NCBI GenBank assembly: GCA_949358305.1
Contig: OX442315.1
Coordinates: 744,001 to 808,000, forward strand
Origin: Strigamia acuminata
Taxonomy: Eukaryota > Arthropoda > Chilopoda > Geophilomorpha > Linotaeniidae
DNA: 64,000 nucleotides
Direction: 5' to 3'
Below the pieces are notes generated by a model. It did not search any database. It was not told the DNA's origin and saw only the letters and a list, made by a program, of their open reading frames with translations. The first letter of the stretch is position 1. Each line of letters opens with the position of its first letter. The translations under genes were made by a program, and so were the position numbers. Shown here one piece after another: positions 1 to 10,314 of this stretch.

Positions 1-364
1 ACATATGCTAAAAGTATAAAACGTTTAATGAAAACAATAAAGCAACTTACAAACGAATCCATTTCTTATCTGGATGAGGAAAAGCATGGTTGTACACAGG
101 CAGCCATGTTGGATTTGGAAAAAAGTAATGAGAAGTGACACCTAGTGCCGGTTATTGACATTATACAGAATAAATCACTGAATGGAAGAACAAATCATGT
201 GAAAATACAAACACTATATGGAATTACATATGTAACAGCGCTAAATTAATATGAACATCGAAAGCAATCAAATAATAACTGATATGCACTGAATATCTAA
301 ACACAATGGGAAATCTAGAAGAAACAAATATATTCATCGATAATAATTGGTCTTTAGACCAACA
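1..364 (-). repeat. Copia-B 3' LTR (partial, cut by window edge)
   Basis: The stretch is colinear base for base with 32022-32385 and ends, read on the plus strand, in TAGACCAACA. On the element strand this is the TGTTG start of the LTR. About 184 bp are missing to the left. The U3 start carries the palindrome TTGGTCT-TT-AGACCAA at 347-362. Confidence 0.95.
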
Positions 365-572
365 AATCCCCTCTTCGATGGAAATATTTATCAGGGGACG
401 AGGTAAACGGTACTGGAATTACAGTTGATAATCGTCGAGAAAGGAAAATAATAAAGTCGAATCATCGAGCCGGGTACTGTCGTGGTTATCACTTAACTAA
501 GCTCGGAATTCCCACAGAAACTTGGTGATCCTCGAAATCGGGTGAAACTAAATCAGGAATGTCACGATAAAG
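365..572 (-). other. Copia-B 3' untranslated segment with polypurine tract
   Basis: Read on the minus strand, the purine run GAAGAGGGGATT (365-376) abuts the 3' LTR, where the plus-strand primer of an LTR element belongs. The same spot in Copia-A reads GAAAGGGGGAAT and in Copia-D CATGGGGGGATT. The rest of the segment is non-coding. Confidence 0.8.
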
Positions 573-884
573 TTATGCTCGGAAGATCTTCGAAATGAGT
601 GACCGCAAACGTTCGGATGAGAGCCATTTCGTAAAAATGTCTGCGATATTCACTTCGGATGCAACTTTTCGAAGATCGAAGACTCCTGTCGTATACCACT
701 CCCTGAGCCAATGATACTTCACGCGAATGTGTCGAGTTTTCGCGTTCTCAATGTCGTTAGACGTGAATTGGATAGCGGCCAGGGCATCGGAATAAACAAC
801 AGGTCGAGCTAATCGATTGAGAATCGGGAAATTGGTGTATACGGAGTCCAACCAGAAAAGCTCCTTTACACACTCTACTAGGGC
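573..884 (-). pseudogene. Copia-B gag-pol, C-terminal piece (end of RNase H)
   Basis: This is the last ~100 codons of the Copia-B polyprotein, ending with a TAA at 573-575. It matches the end of the Copia-A polyprotein: a YSDALAAIQF-type segment, then KTRHIRVKYHWLREW, then a VADIFTKWLS-like segment. It belongs to the RNase H domain, which degrades RNA in the RNA:DNA hybrid during reverse transcription. The upstream codons lie at 10315-11124 beyond LARD-1; the frame is continuous when LARD-1 and one GGGC copy are ignored. The piece has no start of its own and is not a separate gene. Confidence 0.9.
881..884. repeat. Target site duplication GGGC, left of LARD-1
   Basis: GGGC at 881-884 is repeated at 10315-10318, directly after the last base of LARD-1. 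The two copies bracket the insertion inside the Copia-B RNase H codons. Confidence 0.88.
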
Positions 885-1518
885 TATGACGGTTTACAAT
901 GGCTATAAATGCCTATTTTCTATCAAGAAAGCGCTGTTGCGCCAATATGATGGTATTTTTACAATATTCTGTGTAAAACTGATAAATGTCTAGAATAAAG
1001 TCATTTATGATGTTTCAAATACAAAGATGTTCGTTTATTAAGAATAAACACTAATTTCCACATGATACTAAAGTATCACGGCATAATTACGAAGATTCGT
1101 CTGCTAAAACCCGCATTTGTCAATGCTCCATATTGCCACTAGATGGCGCGATCGCAATTAGCGATAAATTCGAATACGAACTTGAAAACCTCATGATTAA
1201 ATATAAACGTATATTTAATCAAGTGAATAAATTGTGTTAAATATTAATATAAATATATATTAAATATCTGACATTGTTAAATACAATGTAACTTCCATTT
1301 CTGCGGGACAGAATGTTTAGCGATCAATCGGTCAACCGATCAATCTGATTGGTGGAACCCATTTCCGGTCCTGGGTATCCAGTTCCGGTTGTAACAAGGA
1401 TTAGCATAATTTGCATAAATGCTCCTCCGTATCCACTTCCGGTGATACGGGATTGGAGGGATTCGTGGAACCCATGTTCCAATTGGATGACTGGATTAAT
1501 CCTTAAATCCAGTCAGGT

Positions 1519-1526
1519 TATATAAA
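1519..1526 (+). promoter_or_regulatory. LARD-1 LTR TATA box
   Basis: TATATAAA lies in the LTR about 30 bases upstream of the first position where the LARD-1 and LARD-2 LTRs begin to differ (~1567). That boundary is compatible with a transcription start near 1550. The same box occurs in the 3' LTR near 9037 and in LARD-2 near 46286 and 53815. Confidence 0.6.
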
Positions 1527-2692
1527 CCCAAACAATCGGCCATTCCGCAGCTCTGTTTGATTATTTCTGTTTGGTATTGTTACTTAAGAAGTATGATTCG
1601 TTGTTCACGTAAAAAAACCTTTTGGTTCTTTGTTGATTTATTCGCAAAGAACCGTTGCATGATTCTACAGAATCATGCCACCGCCGGCAATTGAAGTCGA
1701 AGTGCTGGGATTATTATGTTGCATAAATGTTACAGTCTACGGTTGCGACGCCGAAGGAGAACCCGCCGTTGTGCAATTCAGTATCCTCCGGACAGGACCA
1801 AGTTGTCTTTTTCGGTATGAACGTATTCCGTTACCACGAGTAGCATCGGTATTGTTGAGAATCGGTTCCTTCACCTGATGGTGCCAAAGCAGTCTGTTTT
1901 ACAGTAACCACGAGTAGCACCAAGTGTTTGGCAAGCTGATTCTCATGGTATTCGATGCCAAAGCAGTCGGTCTATTATTAGTACCGCGAGAGATAAAACT
2001 GCTGTGCGGAGCCGCGAGCTATCGACCCCTGTGTATGTGGTACCGTCAACCACTCGATGGACGACCGTGCTGCGACGCCGGGGACGCTTGATACCGTTCT
2101 GCATGGCAAGGCGTATATTCTAATCGATGGCAATTGTGTGTTGCGACGGGAAGCTTAATCTTCATTTTATTTATAACAGCAAAACTTAAACTCGACAACC
2201 AGTTGGACCAAAATCAAGTCAGAAGACTTAATCTCATATTGAACTCAATATAACCGATAAGTTGACGACAACTTATTCCCGAAATATCTAAATAAGAATT
2301 CACAACGATATGAATTAAATATAATTCATAAGTGGAATATTGATAAGTAAATGAATACATTTACTTACACCAATATCCTCCCAAAGTTGTGGCGGTGCAG
2401 ACAAAGTCAACCGCAATGCTCAGATCATTCGATTTATCGACGTGCGATAGTTTACACAGCGAACCAAGGAAACCAGCGAAGCCGTATCGGACTCCAGGAC
2501 ACAGCCATCCGGCTTAAGATGACATCTATAATCAGGTCGAGCGATGGGGAAACCGCTCCCATATTCCAGACCCGTAGTGATATTATTCTAGGGCCAGTTG
2601 GCCAATTCTTTGTATAGTTTAATAGCTGATTTAACTTGCCAAATGTCGGCATTAGTCCTATGTATAATTTAGCTCATCCATATTGTTTGCCA

Positions 2693-2700
2693 ACAATAAA
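2693..2700 (+). terminator. LARD LTR polyadenylation signal candidate
   Basis: An AATAAA-containing stretch (ACAATAAACTG) lies about 100 bases before the LTR end and recurs in the other LTRs. Its placement fits the end of R, but it is a short motif and is not proven. Confidence 0.45.
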
Positions 2701-2797
2701 CTGTCTTGTATTTATCTCGTATTGTATTCACTGTTTATTTATTGCGATCTCTTCCCGGTACCATTGTTAAATGGGAGTTGTGGTCGTCACCGTCACA

Positions 2798-3400
2798 CGT
2801 GGAGGTCCCACCGAGATTAGGTTGCAATTAAATTCGATTGAATTGCAACAGTGAATATTGGAGATAAATATTTAACTAAAAGATTTAAGTTAAAAATAGA
2901 CAGATTAAATTTTCAGTTTATATTTCCATGTGAAGAAGTTAAACTGATGAAATAGAAATACGTAGTAGATTTTCCTTCATTATTTTCGTTTGAAGATTTT
3001 AGGGATTTCAAAGACTACCACCTAATCTCACACGTGGAGGTCCCACCGAGATTAGGTTGCAATTAAATTCGATAGAATTGTAAAAGTGAATTTTGAGATA
3101 AATATTTAACTAAAAGATTTAGTTAAAAAACAGACAAGTTTCAAACCATGTTTATTTTCTTGAGAAACACCAAAACAGTCCTTTAACTAGGAATTTCGGA
3201 AGTTATAGACCTATCACACGATCACTGAAATAGGTTGCAAATTAATTCGATCGAATTGCAAAAGCGAATCTTGAATCCGATATTAACTAAAAAATTTTAG
3301 TTAAAACAGACAAATAGATTTTCAGTTTATATTTTCATGTGAAAAGTTAAACTGACGAAATGGAAACGTTTAGTGAACTCTCTTTACTATTTTCGTTCGA
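2798..3400 (+). repeat. LARD-1 leader: ~200-bp tandem repeats with duplicated PBS
   Basis: Three degenerate units begin near 2798, 3033 and 3215. Each holds the sequence (A/G)TTAGGTTGCAATTAAATTCGAT or a close variant, followed by a TTTAACTAAAAGATTT-like run and a TTTCAGTTTATATTT-like run. Units 1 and 2 include the whole tRNA-Gln PBS; in unit 3 the PBS part is eroded. The same arrangement is kept in LARD-2 from 47577. Confidence 0.85.
2800..2818 (+). other. LARD-1 primer-binding site, tRNA-Gln
   Basis: TGGAGGTCCCACCGAGATT begins two bases after the LTR. It is the complement of the 3' end of a metazoan tRNA-Gln (acceptor ...GGGACCT plus CCA), so tRNA-Gln probably primes minus-strand DNA. A second full copy of this site lies at about 3035-3053. 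Confidence 0.85.
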
Positions 3401-5930
3401 CAATTTAAGGAATACGAAGTATTTTAAATAAGAAATCAAAAAAGTTTCGAGTGAAATAAGAATACAGATATTTTTTTTCGAAGTTTGTTTTATTTCGAAA
3501 AGCTAAAAACATACAAGTTTAGAAGGCGGACTTCTTACGAATTTATCTTTCCACCTGAAAAGTTAAAACGAAGAAAACACCGCAACTATTTGGAAATATT
3601 TACAAGAAATTAAGTTTCTTGTAACTGTACGTCGACACCGATAGCCAGCGACCACGCGCCATAGCAATACGCGTCGATCTCCGTATCAAACGCAGCAGGG
3701 AAGCTACTCAAACCTTCAACGCAAGGTGCGAACGAATGCTTGGAAATTATGGCGGACAACAGATAAAAGACAGCGGAGAAATGTTACAGAAGGTTCGTAG
3801 AGATTTATTTAAGTGTCGCGAACTAATTTTTCCACTGCCATCGGTACCAAAGATAATTTAGTTGTTGGAGAAAAACAACACACTCCATTTCGCAGAAAAG
3901 ATTTGCAAATCGAAATGAATATTACCTTTATTTGAAGGAATTAACTATTTTCACAAAAAGGAAAATTTTTCCTTCGGGACAATGGAAATTAAGAAAATAT
4001 AAAATGGCGGCGAATGAAGTTGCCGACCACGTAGAATAGTATTTTTTACATTGAAAGTTACGAATCACGATAAACGCTTTCCCTCGGAAAAGTAAAAGGA
4101 TTTCATTCAATCTTTCCTTTCGGAAATTTAACAGTGTTTTAAGTTTCCAACGATATTTGGGTCTCCCAAATTTTGAGAATTTCTAAATGAAATTTAGCTG
4201 TTTGAAAAACAACGAATATTTTTAGTAATCTAATCGGACATTTTCCCACATGATTTCTTAAAACCGGAATAACAAATCCATTTGTGGCTATGAACTTTGC
4301 CACATGAAATATTTACGGAGCGAATATTTTTTGATTGGATTGAAGCTTTAAAATCAGATAGCTGATTTAAACGAAGAAAATAAGTTTCAAAGTAATTATT
4401 TTTCTTTCGGAAAAATCAAATAAATCACCGCTGATGAAAAGTTGTATTTTTCCATTCGAAAAAACTAAGAATTGCACAAGATTTATCTTCTATTTTGAAC
4501 ATAGATTTTATTCGGAAAAGGAAAGATTCTAGATACATTATTTTTCTCTAAAAATTAAGAATTTAGTCAATTTTCCTAAAGGTTAATGGAATGTCATCAT
4601 ATATTTCGTTCGTAATTTACGTGTTAAAGTTTAATCAGAAAAACGATTGAATATGTTTTATTTGCGATAAGTAAAAGAAAGGTTCTTTAAAAATGGAATT
4701 TCGATGCAAATCCCACAGTAAAGGGAATGTTATGTGTGAGCAATTAACGAAAAGTTGGAATAACTTCATTTTATTTCATTCAAAAGTAGTTGTGAAAAAT
4801 CAATTTCAAATATTTTTCAAAGAAAAATTATTTTTATCGGAAAAAAGTAATTTACATGTCCTCGCGCGGACCGAGTAGTAAACTGCTTAATTGTGACATC
4901 GATACTGTTATTGTGTCACGTGTTATACGGAATTCCAAACCAGTGAATTACGAATTTTGGCGCGATAGGAATAGAAGTTTGACAGTGAAAGTTCTCCAGA
5001 TTTGTCTTTTCATTTGAAAAGTTCAAATTGAGGAAATGCTGCAGCAGATGAAGGTATTTACGACAATTGAGATTTAAATATTCTTTCATTCAAAAGATAA
5101 AAGATCTCTGCAAAAACATCTCGTTATTAGAGATAAGGGGGACGAAAATTATTAAAACGAATAATCAAAGACACGTCCTTCGTAAATATCGCAAAGGAAT
5201 AACTAATTGTGAAAACAATTGTCCGCTCAGGAAAAGTGGAATTTAGCTAGATATTTTCTTTCGAAAAATCAAAGCAATTGTCATCAAAAAAGAAAGATTT
5301 GATGAATAATTTTTACCCAAAAGTCTAAAGGATTGTCGAATAGTTTTCTCCCGAAAAACAAGTACACATTTGTACCAATAACTTTATCATTTAAAGTAAA
5401 ATTTCGAATATTTTCTTTTGGAAGATTAGAGAATTAGATAATTTTTCTCGCAAAACAAATTTAAAGAATTTTAACGAATTTTTATTTGTTAAAAAAAAAA
5501 TTTGTTAAAAAAGGGGGAGATGGATGGTGAAAATTTATTTTTTCACACTCGAAAAATGGAATTTAAACCCGAAAAAGTAAAGACTTGGTCAAATTATTCT
5601 TCCTATTGGAAATGAATACACAATGTTGGGAATCGAAAATAGATTTCAATTACAAAGGAATGATTATTTGAACGATAATTGAATAAGAATAAGAAAAATT
5701 GAGAGTTTGAGAAAACTTTATTAAAGTTGTGGTTGTAACGATATCACACACTAACGGAATAATTAAAAGAAAAATATTTTTTGAAGAAAAGTTATTTAAT
5801 TATTTGGATTGGTAAAAATCCCAAAGTTCAAGAAGATTGAAGTAAGTTTATTTTATTTTCATTTGAAAAATACAATATTTTACGAATGTCTTCCCGAAGG
5901 AATTTTATTTTATCGGTAAAATTGAATCTC
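2920..5930 (+). repeat. Dispersed TTTTC-N4-GAAAA motif array in LARD-1 leader
   Basis: About 25 short motifs close to TTTTCATTTGAAAAGTTAAA are scattered at irregular 30-200 base spacing. Examples lie near 3335, 3490, 3548, 4078, 4403, 4450, 4510, 4835, 5005, 5256, 5345, 5543 and 5858. The arms TTTTC and GAAAA can pair around a 4-base loop. Apart from this the segment is AT-rich and has no convincing coding region. Its function is unknown. Confidence 0.6.
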
Positions 5931-6324
5931 GAAGGGAACGGACTTAGTAGAGAACTACTAAATAGATGTAACGTCCTTTATACCATTGGCCGACACTAAC
6001 ATCCGCCAATCAGAAGTTGGGAGATCTAGGGATCCCCAGCCCCCTGCTATTAAAGGAGGACCAGATCAGATACTGATCATTCGCATCCAGACCAGACCAG
6101 AAGACGTGTTCCAGAGTCATCTTGACCACGCCGTCCCGATTTCAGTCACGATTCGAATTTTGTGTGCCGTGTAACCTGCAAAAGCTAACACGTGTCAAAC
6201 AAACGCGAAGTTTAATTTTATTTTGTCAAAAGTAAAGTTTAGAAGTGTTTCTTGTTGAAAAGTGTATTATATTCGTCTTCTTTATAAATTAAAGAATTAA
6301 AATCGTCAGATTTTGAATTTTTTT

Positions 6325-7806
6325 ATGGCTCAAAAACCATTGAATATGATCGATCCAAAAGGAAATAATAAGCAGACAAACTTAAATTTAAGTTCTGTAC
6401 CACTTGGCGATCAAACAGAAAAGATTCCCGATCATTTTACTCTGTATTGTAATCGTCATGGACTGGATAAAACCAAGTTTAAAAATATAATCGAAGCTTC
6501 AGACTATGTAAAAGCTAGGAACTGGCGAGATCGTACCCAATCTCAATCTTCACATCAAGATCCAGTACGGAATCCACAAACATACAGCCGAAACTTAGTG
6601 AATCAAGATTCTCATACTATGTTTCAAACATCCAGTAGGGGATCTAAGTTAGAAAAGTTTAAACCACCTAATTCGGTAGATAAGGGGGAAGAGAATTATA
6701 AACCTAATAATTCTCGTCCAGAGAGTTCGTTAACTAACCAGTCGGTTGTTCAGAACAAATTAAAACTCGTTTACAATCGAGATCAGCTAATTTCAGTTCG
6801 ATATGCTAATCCAGCTGAAGCACAACGATATGTGGCTAGCCTTAATCTGTCGATTAACCTACCGCTATCAAAAGAATTGGGAACCGTAAACAAAAGTTTT
6901 GGGCCACCAATATCAACGCAAAGGAAAGATATTCGGACTCCAAACAAACATTTGCAGTCAAATAACGTACAACAACGTGCCCGATCGCCGATCACAAACT
7001 CATGTTTGCGGACGTATGATTTGTCTACCAAGAAGAGTCCCCAGCCAAGACAATTCTACCTAACGCCCATTTCAAATCGAAAAAAGGTCAAGCAAACTTT
7101 TCCCTTGAAAAAGTATTACCAACACGATAATGAGAATGATTTTAAACCTAAAAAAGAAAGTTTTTTGACTAACCCACGGGAGATCCGGTATCAATTCGAA
7201 CAGTATTGTAAACAATACCAGTTAAATTCAGCTGAATTTAAAAATATAAACGAAGCGCAACAATTCGTATTTCGAAATCAATACCGTAACCAACGACTAA
7301 AACCCGTCCCAGTCGTCAATCTGACGGAGATACAACAATTTGCGTCTGGAAAGCAACCCTGCAATATCCAGAATAATTCATCTCAACGAGAGGAATTAAG
7401 AACTTCAAAAAAGCGTTTTCGGTCACCAAGTCCAGCTGGTGATGAAGAAACTTCAAGTACAAACCAACATGTTCAAAAACTGACTGAAAACCCAGGTTTC
7501 CAATCATCAGTTCCACGACTTAGAGTCAAATATAGATCCCCTCGTTTGTTGCGGGATTTCACAATTCCAAATATGGGTCCTTTCCACGTATGGTTTTCCA
7601 ATGAGGGTCCCATTCATGTATGGTTTTCCAGAGATGACCTAAAACAAAAAGTTGGGTCGTCACGGTCATTTACACTGCCAAGTCAGTACACTGTATGTAA
7701 CTGCCCAAAGGAAAAACGTCGAAAGAAATCAGTACAGCAGGCTGAGAGATCTCGGAAATTCGCAAATATGCGAGCTCAATATTTAGCAAAGAATCATGTT
7801 GATTAA
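6325..7806 (+). CDS. LARD-1 ORF: unrecognised 493-aa basic repeat protein
   Basis: This is the only long ORF of the element; I chose the ATG at 6325 (MAQKPLNMID). I do not recognise the family. Two related ~33-residue modules are visible, at about residues 40-72 and 285-320. They share the pattern F-x2-Y-C-x4-L-x4-F-K-N-I-x-E-A-x2-(Y/F)-V-x2-R-N. A partial third, AEAQRYVASLN, lies near residue 165. Near residue 420 is a doubled GP(F/I)HVWFS motif. The C-terminus is strongly basic (KRRKKSVQQAERSRK), suggesting nucleic-acid or nuclear targeting. No CCHC knuckle, protease, RT, integrase, signal peptide or membrane segment is seen. LARD-2 encodes the same length with only two substitutions. It lies 3.5 kb downstream of the PBS, so splicing may be needed for expression. 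It could be a divergent Gag or an accessory protein; I am not sure which. Confidence 0.75.
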   Translation: MAQKPLNMIDPKGNNKQTNLNLSSVPLGDQTEKIPDHFTLYCNRHGLDKTKFKNIIEASDYVKARNWRDRTQSQSSHQDPVRNPQTYSRNLVNQDSHTMFQTSSRGSKLEKFKPPNSVDKGEENYKPNNSRPESSLTNQSVVQNKLKLVYNRDQLISVRYANPAEAQRYVASLNLSINLPLSKELGTVNKSFGPPISTQRKDIRTPNKHLQSNNVQQRARSPITNSCLRTYDLSTKKSPQPRQFYLTPISNRKKVKQTFPLKKYYQHDNENDFKPKKESFLTNPREIRYQFEQYCKQYQLNSAEFKNINEAQQFVFRNQYRNQRLKPVPVVNLTEIQQFASGKQPCNIQNNSSQREELRTSKKRFRSPSPAGDEETSSTNQHVQKLTENPGFQSSVPRLRVKYRSPRLLRDFTIPNMGPFHVWFSNEGPIHVWFSRDDLKQKVGSSRSFTLPSQYTVCNCPKEKRRKKSVQQAERSRKFANMRAQYLAKNHVD

Positions 7807-8401
7807 CATGATATGATACACAAAGATTCCCCGATTATAGTGTAAACAGAAAATCCTCTTCTAAAAATCATGACCTCTCTTCTAAAGAAAAGGGGGACAA
7901 AATATAAAGTTAAAATTAACAATTCTCGAAAAGTAATATTACAGTATTAAAAGACAACTAGTTTAAATTAAAATTAGTCAATTGTACAAAGAATACCAAG
8001 TGACTCCGGTCATGACAATTAAGGGGGACATTTTGATTCTTAAATTGTCAACTCTTATCATCTAAAAGCTATTTATTGTATATTTATAGCGATACATCTG
8101 ACTAGGCATATGAAATAAATATTTTGTGATAACACAAATGATGATTTTATGTATGACGAAAGTTTCTTCAAAAAGAAGACTTGGAAATAAATTCTGGACT
8201 TGAATTTAGGCTATTAGAAAAGATTATTTCGGCAGAAATCCAGAACTTAGATAATTCAAGTTAGTTTATGTAAACTCAAATTCGAAATTGGAAGTCACGG
8301 TATCTCCAAGATACATCAAGTCCGAAAATAGCATTTATGCTAATTAGGAGAATAACGAAAACTCTATAAAATATTATATAGTTGTGTTATTAAGGGGGAT
8401 G
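7807..8401 (+). other. LARD-1 3' untranslated segment with polypurine tracts
   Basis: The segment is AT-rich and non-coding. AAGGGGGA occurs at 7890-7897, 8021-8028 and 8392-8399. The last one abuts the 3' LTR and is the expected plus-strand primer site. Two more copies lie upstream at about 5135 and 5511. Confidence 0.75.
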
Positions 8402-10314
8402 TATGACGGTTTACAATGGCTATAAATGCCTATTTTCTATCAAGAAAGCGCTGTTGCGCCAATATGATGGTATTTTTACAATATTCTGTGTAAAACTGAT
8501 AAATGTCTAGAATAAAGTCATTTATGATGTTTCAAATACAAAGATGTTCGTTTATTAAGAATAAACACTAATTTCCACATGATACTAAAGTATCACGGCA
8601 TAATTACGAAGATTCGTCTGCTAAAACCCGCATTTGTCAATGCTCCATATTGCCACTAGATGGCGCGATCGCAATTAGCGATAAATTCGAATACGAACTT
8701 GAAAACCTCATGATTAAATATAAACGTATATTTAATCAAGTGAATAAATTGTGTTAAATATTAATATAAATATATATTAAATATCTGACATTGTTAAATA
8801 CAATGTAACTTCCATTTCTGCGGGACAGAATGTTTAGCGATCAATCGGTCAACCGATCAATCTGATTGGTGGAACCCATTTCCGGTCCTGGGTATCCAGT
8901 TCCGGTTGTAACAAGGATTAGCATAATTTGCATAAATGCTCCTCCGTATCCACTTCCGGTGATACGGGATTGGAGGGATTCGTGGAACCCATGTTCCAAT
9001 TGGATGACTGGATTAATCCTTAAATCCAGTCAGGTTATATAAACCCAAACAATCGGCCATTCCGCAGCTCTGTTTGATTATTTCTGTTTGGTATTGTTAC
9101 TTAAGAAGTATGATTCGTTGTTCACGTAAAAAAACCTTTTGGTTCTTTGTTGATTTATTCGCAAAGAACCGTTGCATGATTCTACAGAATCATGCCACCG
9201 CCGGCAATTGAAGTCGAAGTGCTGGGATTATTATGTTGCATAAATGTTACAGTCTACGGTTGCGACGCCGAAGGAGAACCCGCCGTTGTGCAATTCAGTA
9301 TCCTCCGGACAGGACCAAGTTGTCTTTTTCGGTATGAACGTATTCCGTTACCACGAGTAGCATCGGTATTGTTGAGAATCGGTTCCTTCACCTGATGGTG
9401 CCAAAGCAGTCTGTTTTACAGTAACCACGAGTAGCACCAAGTGTTTGGCAAGCTGATTCTCATGGTATTCGATGCCAAAGCAGTCGGTCTATTATTAGTA
9501 CCGCGAGAGATAAAACTGCTGTGCGGAGCCGCGAGCTATCGACCCCTGTGTACGTGGTACCGTCAACCACTCGATGGACGACCGTGCTGCGACGCCGGGG
9601 ACGCTTGATACCGTTCTGCATGGCAAGGCGTATATTCTAATCGATGGCAATTGTGTGTTGCGACGGGAAGCTTAATCTTCATTTTATTTATAACAGCAAA
9701 ACTTAAACTCGACAACCAGTTGGACCAAAATCAAGTCAGAAGACTTAATCTCATATTGAACTCAATATAACCGATAAGTTGACGACAACTTATTCCCGAA
9801 ATATCTAAATAAGAATTCACAACGATATGAATTAAATATAATTCATAAGTGGAATATTGATAAGTAAATGAATACATTTACTTACACCAATATCCTCCCA
9901 AAGTTGTGGCGGTGCAGACAAAGTCAACCGCAATGCTCAGATCATTCGATTTATCGACGTGCGATAGTTTACACAGCGAACCAAGGAAACCAGCGAAGCC
10001 GTATCGGACTCCAGGACACAGCCATCCGGCTTAAGATGACATCTATAATCAGGTCGAGCGATGGGGAAACCGCTCCCATATTCCAGACCCGTAGTGATAT
10101 TATTCTAGGGCCAGTTGGCCAATTCTTTGTATAGTTTAATAGCTGATTTAACTTGCCAAATGTCGGCATTAGTCCTATGTATAATTTAGCTCATCCATAT
10201 TGTTTGCCAACAATAAACTGTCTTGTATTTATCTCGTATTGTATTCACTGTTTATTTATTGCGATCTCTTCCCGGTACCATTGTTAAATGGGAGTTGTGG
10301 TCGTCACCGTCACA
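8402..10314 (+). repeat. LARD-1 3' LTR (1913 bp)
   Basis: It is colinear with 885-2797. One difference was noticed by eye (T at ~2031 versus C at ~9552), indicating a recent insertion. Confidence 0.92.

Larger units (their letters stand above)
885..2797 (+). repeat. LARD-1 5' LTR (1913 bp)
   Basis: It starts TATGACGG and ends CGTCACA. A TATA box (1519-1526) and an AATAAA near 2695 suggest U3 = 885 to ~1550, R = ~1550 to ~2720 and a short U5. The R of over 1 kb is unusually long. It contains small ORFs (e.g. 1675-1878) without signs of coding constraint. Confidence 0.92.
885..10314 (+). mobile_element. LARD-1: large non-autonomous LTR element (9430 bp) with a novel ORF
   Basis: Long direct repeats (885-2797 and 8402-10314, 1913 bp each; one difference noticed by eye) flank a 5.6-kb internal region. 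The ends are TATGACGG...CCGTCACA, close to inverted repeats, and the element is flanked by 4-bp TSDs. A tRNA-Gln PBS follows the 5' LTR and a polypurine tract precedes the 3' LTR, so this is an LTR retroelement. No protease, RT, RNase H or integrase is present, so enzymes must come from another element. This fits the large retrotransposon derivative (LARD) class. A second copy is at 45651-55105. The parent autonomous family is not identifiable here; the 4-bp TSD is compatible with a Gypsy-type integrase (inference). Confidence 0.9.

Noticed and set aside
1675-1878. 67-codon ORF in the LARD R region (80 codons in LARD-2)
   Set aside because: Most differences between the two versions change the amino acid and the stop position differs, so there is no sign of coding constraint.
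2351-2617. 88-codon ORF near the end of the LARD-1 LTR
   Set aside because: In LARD-2 the frame is broken by an indel and ends after 60 codons.
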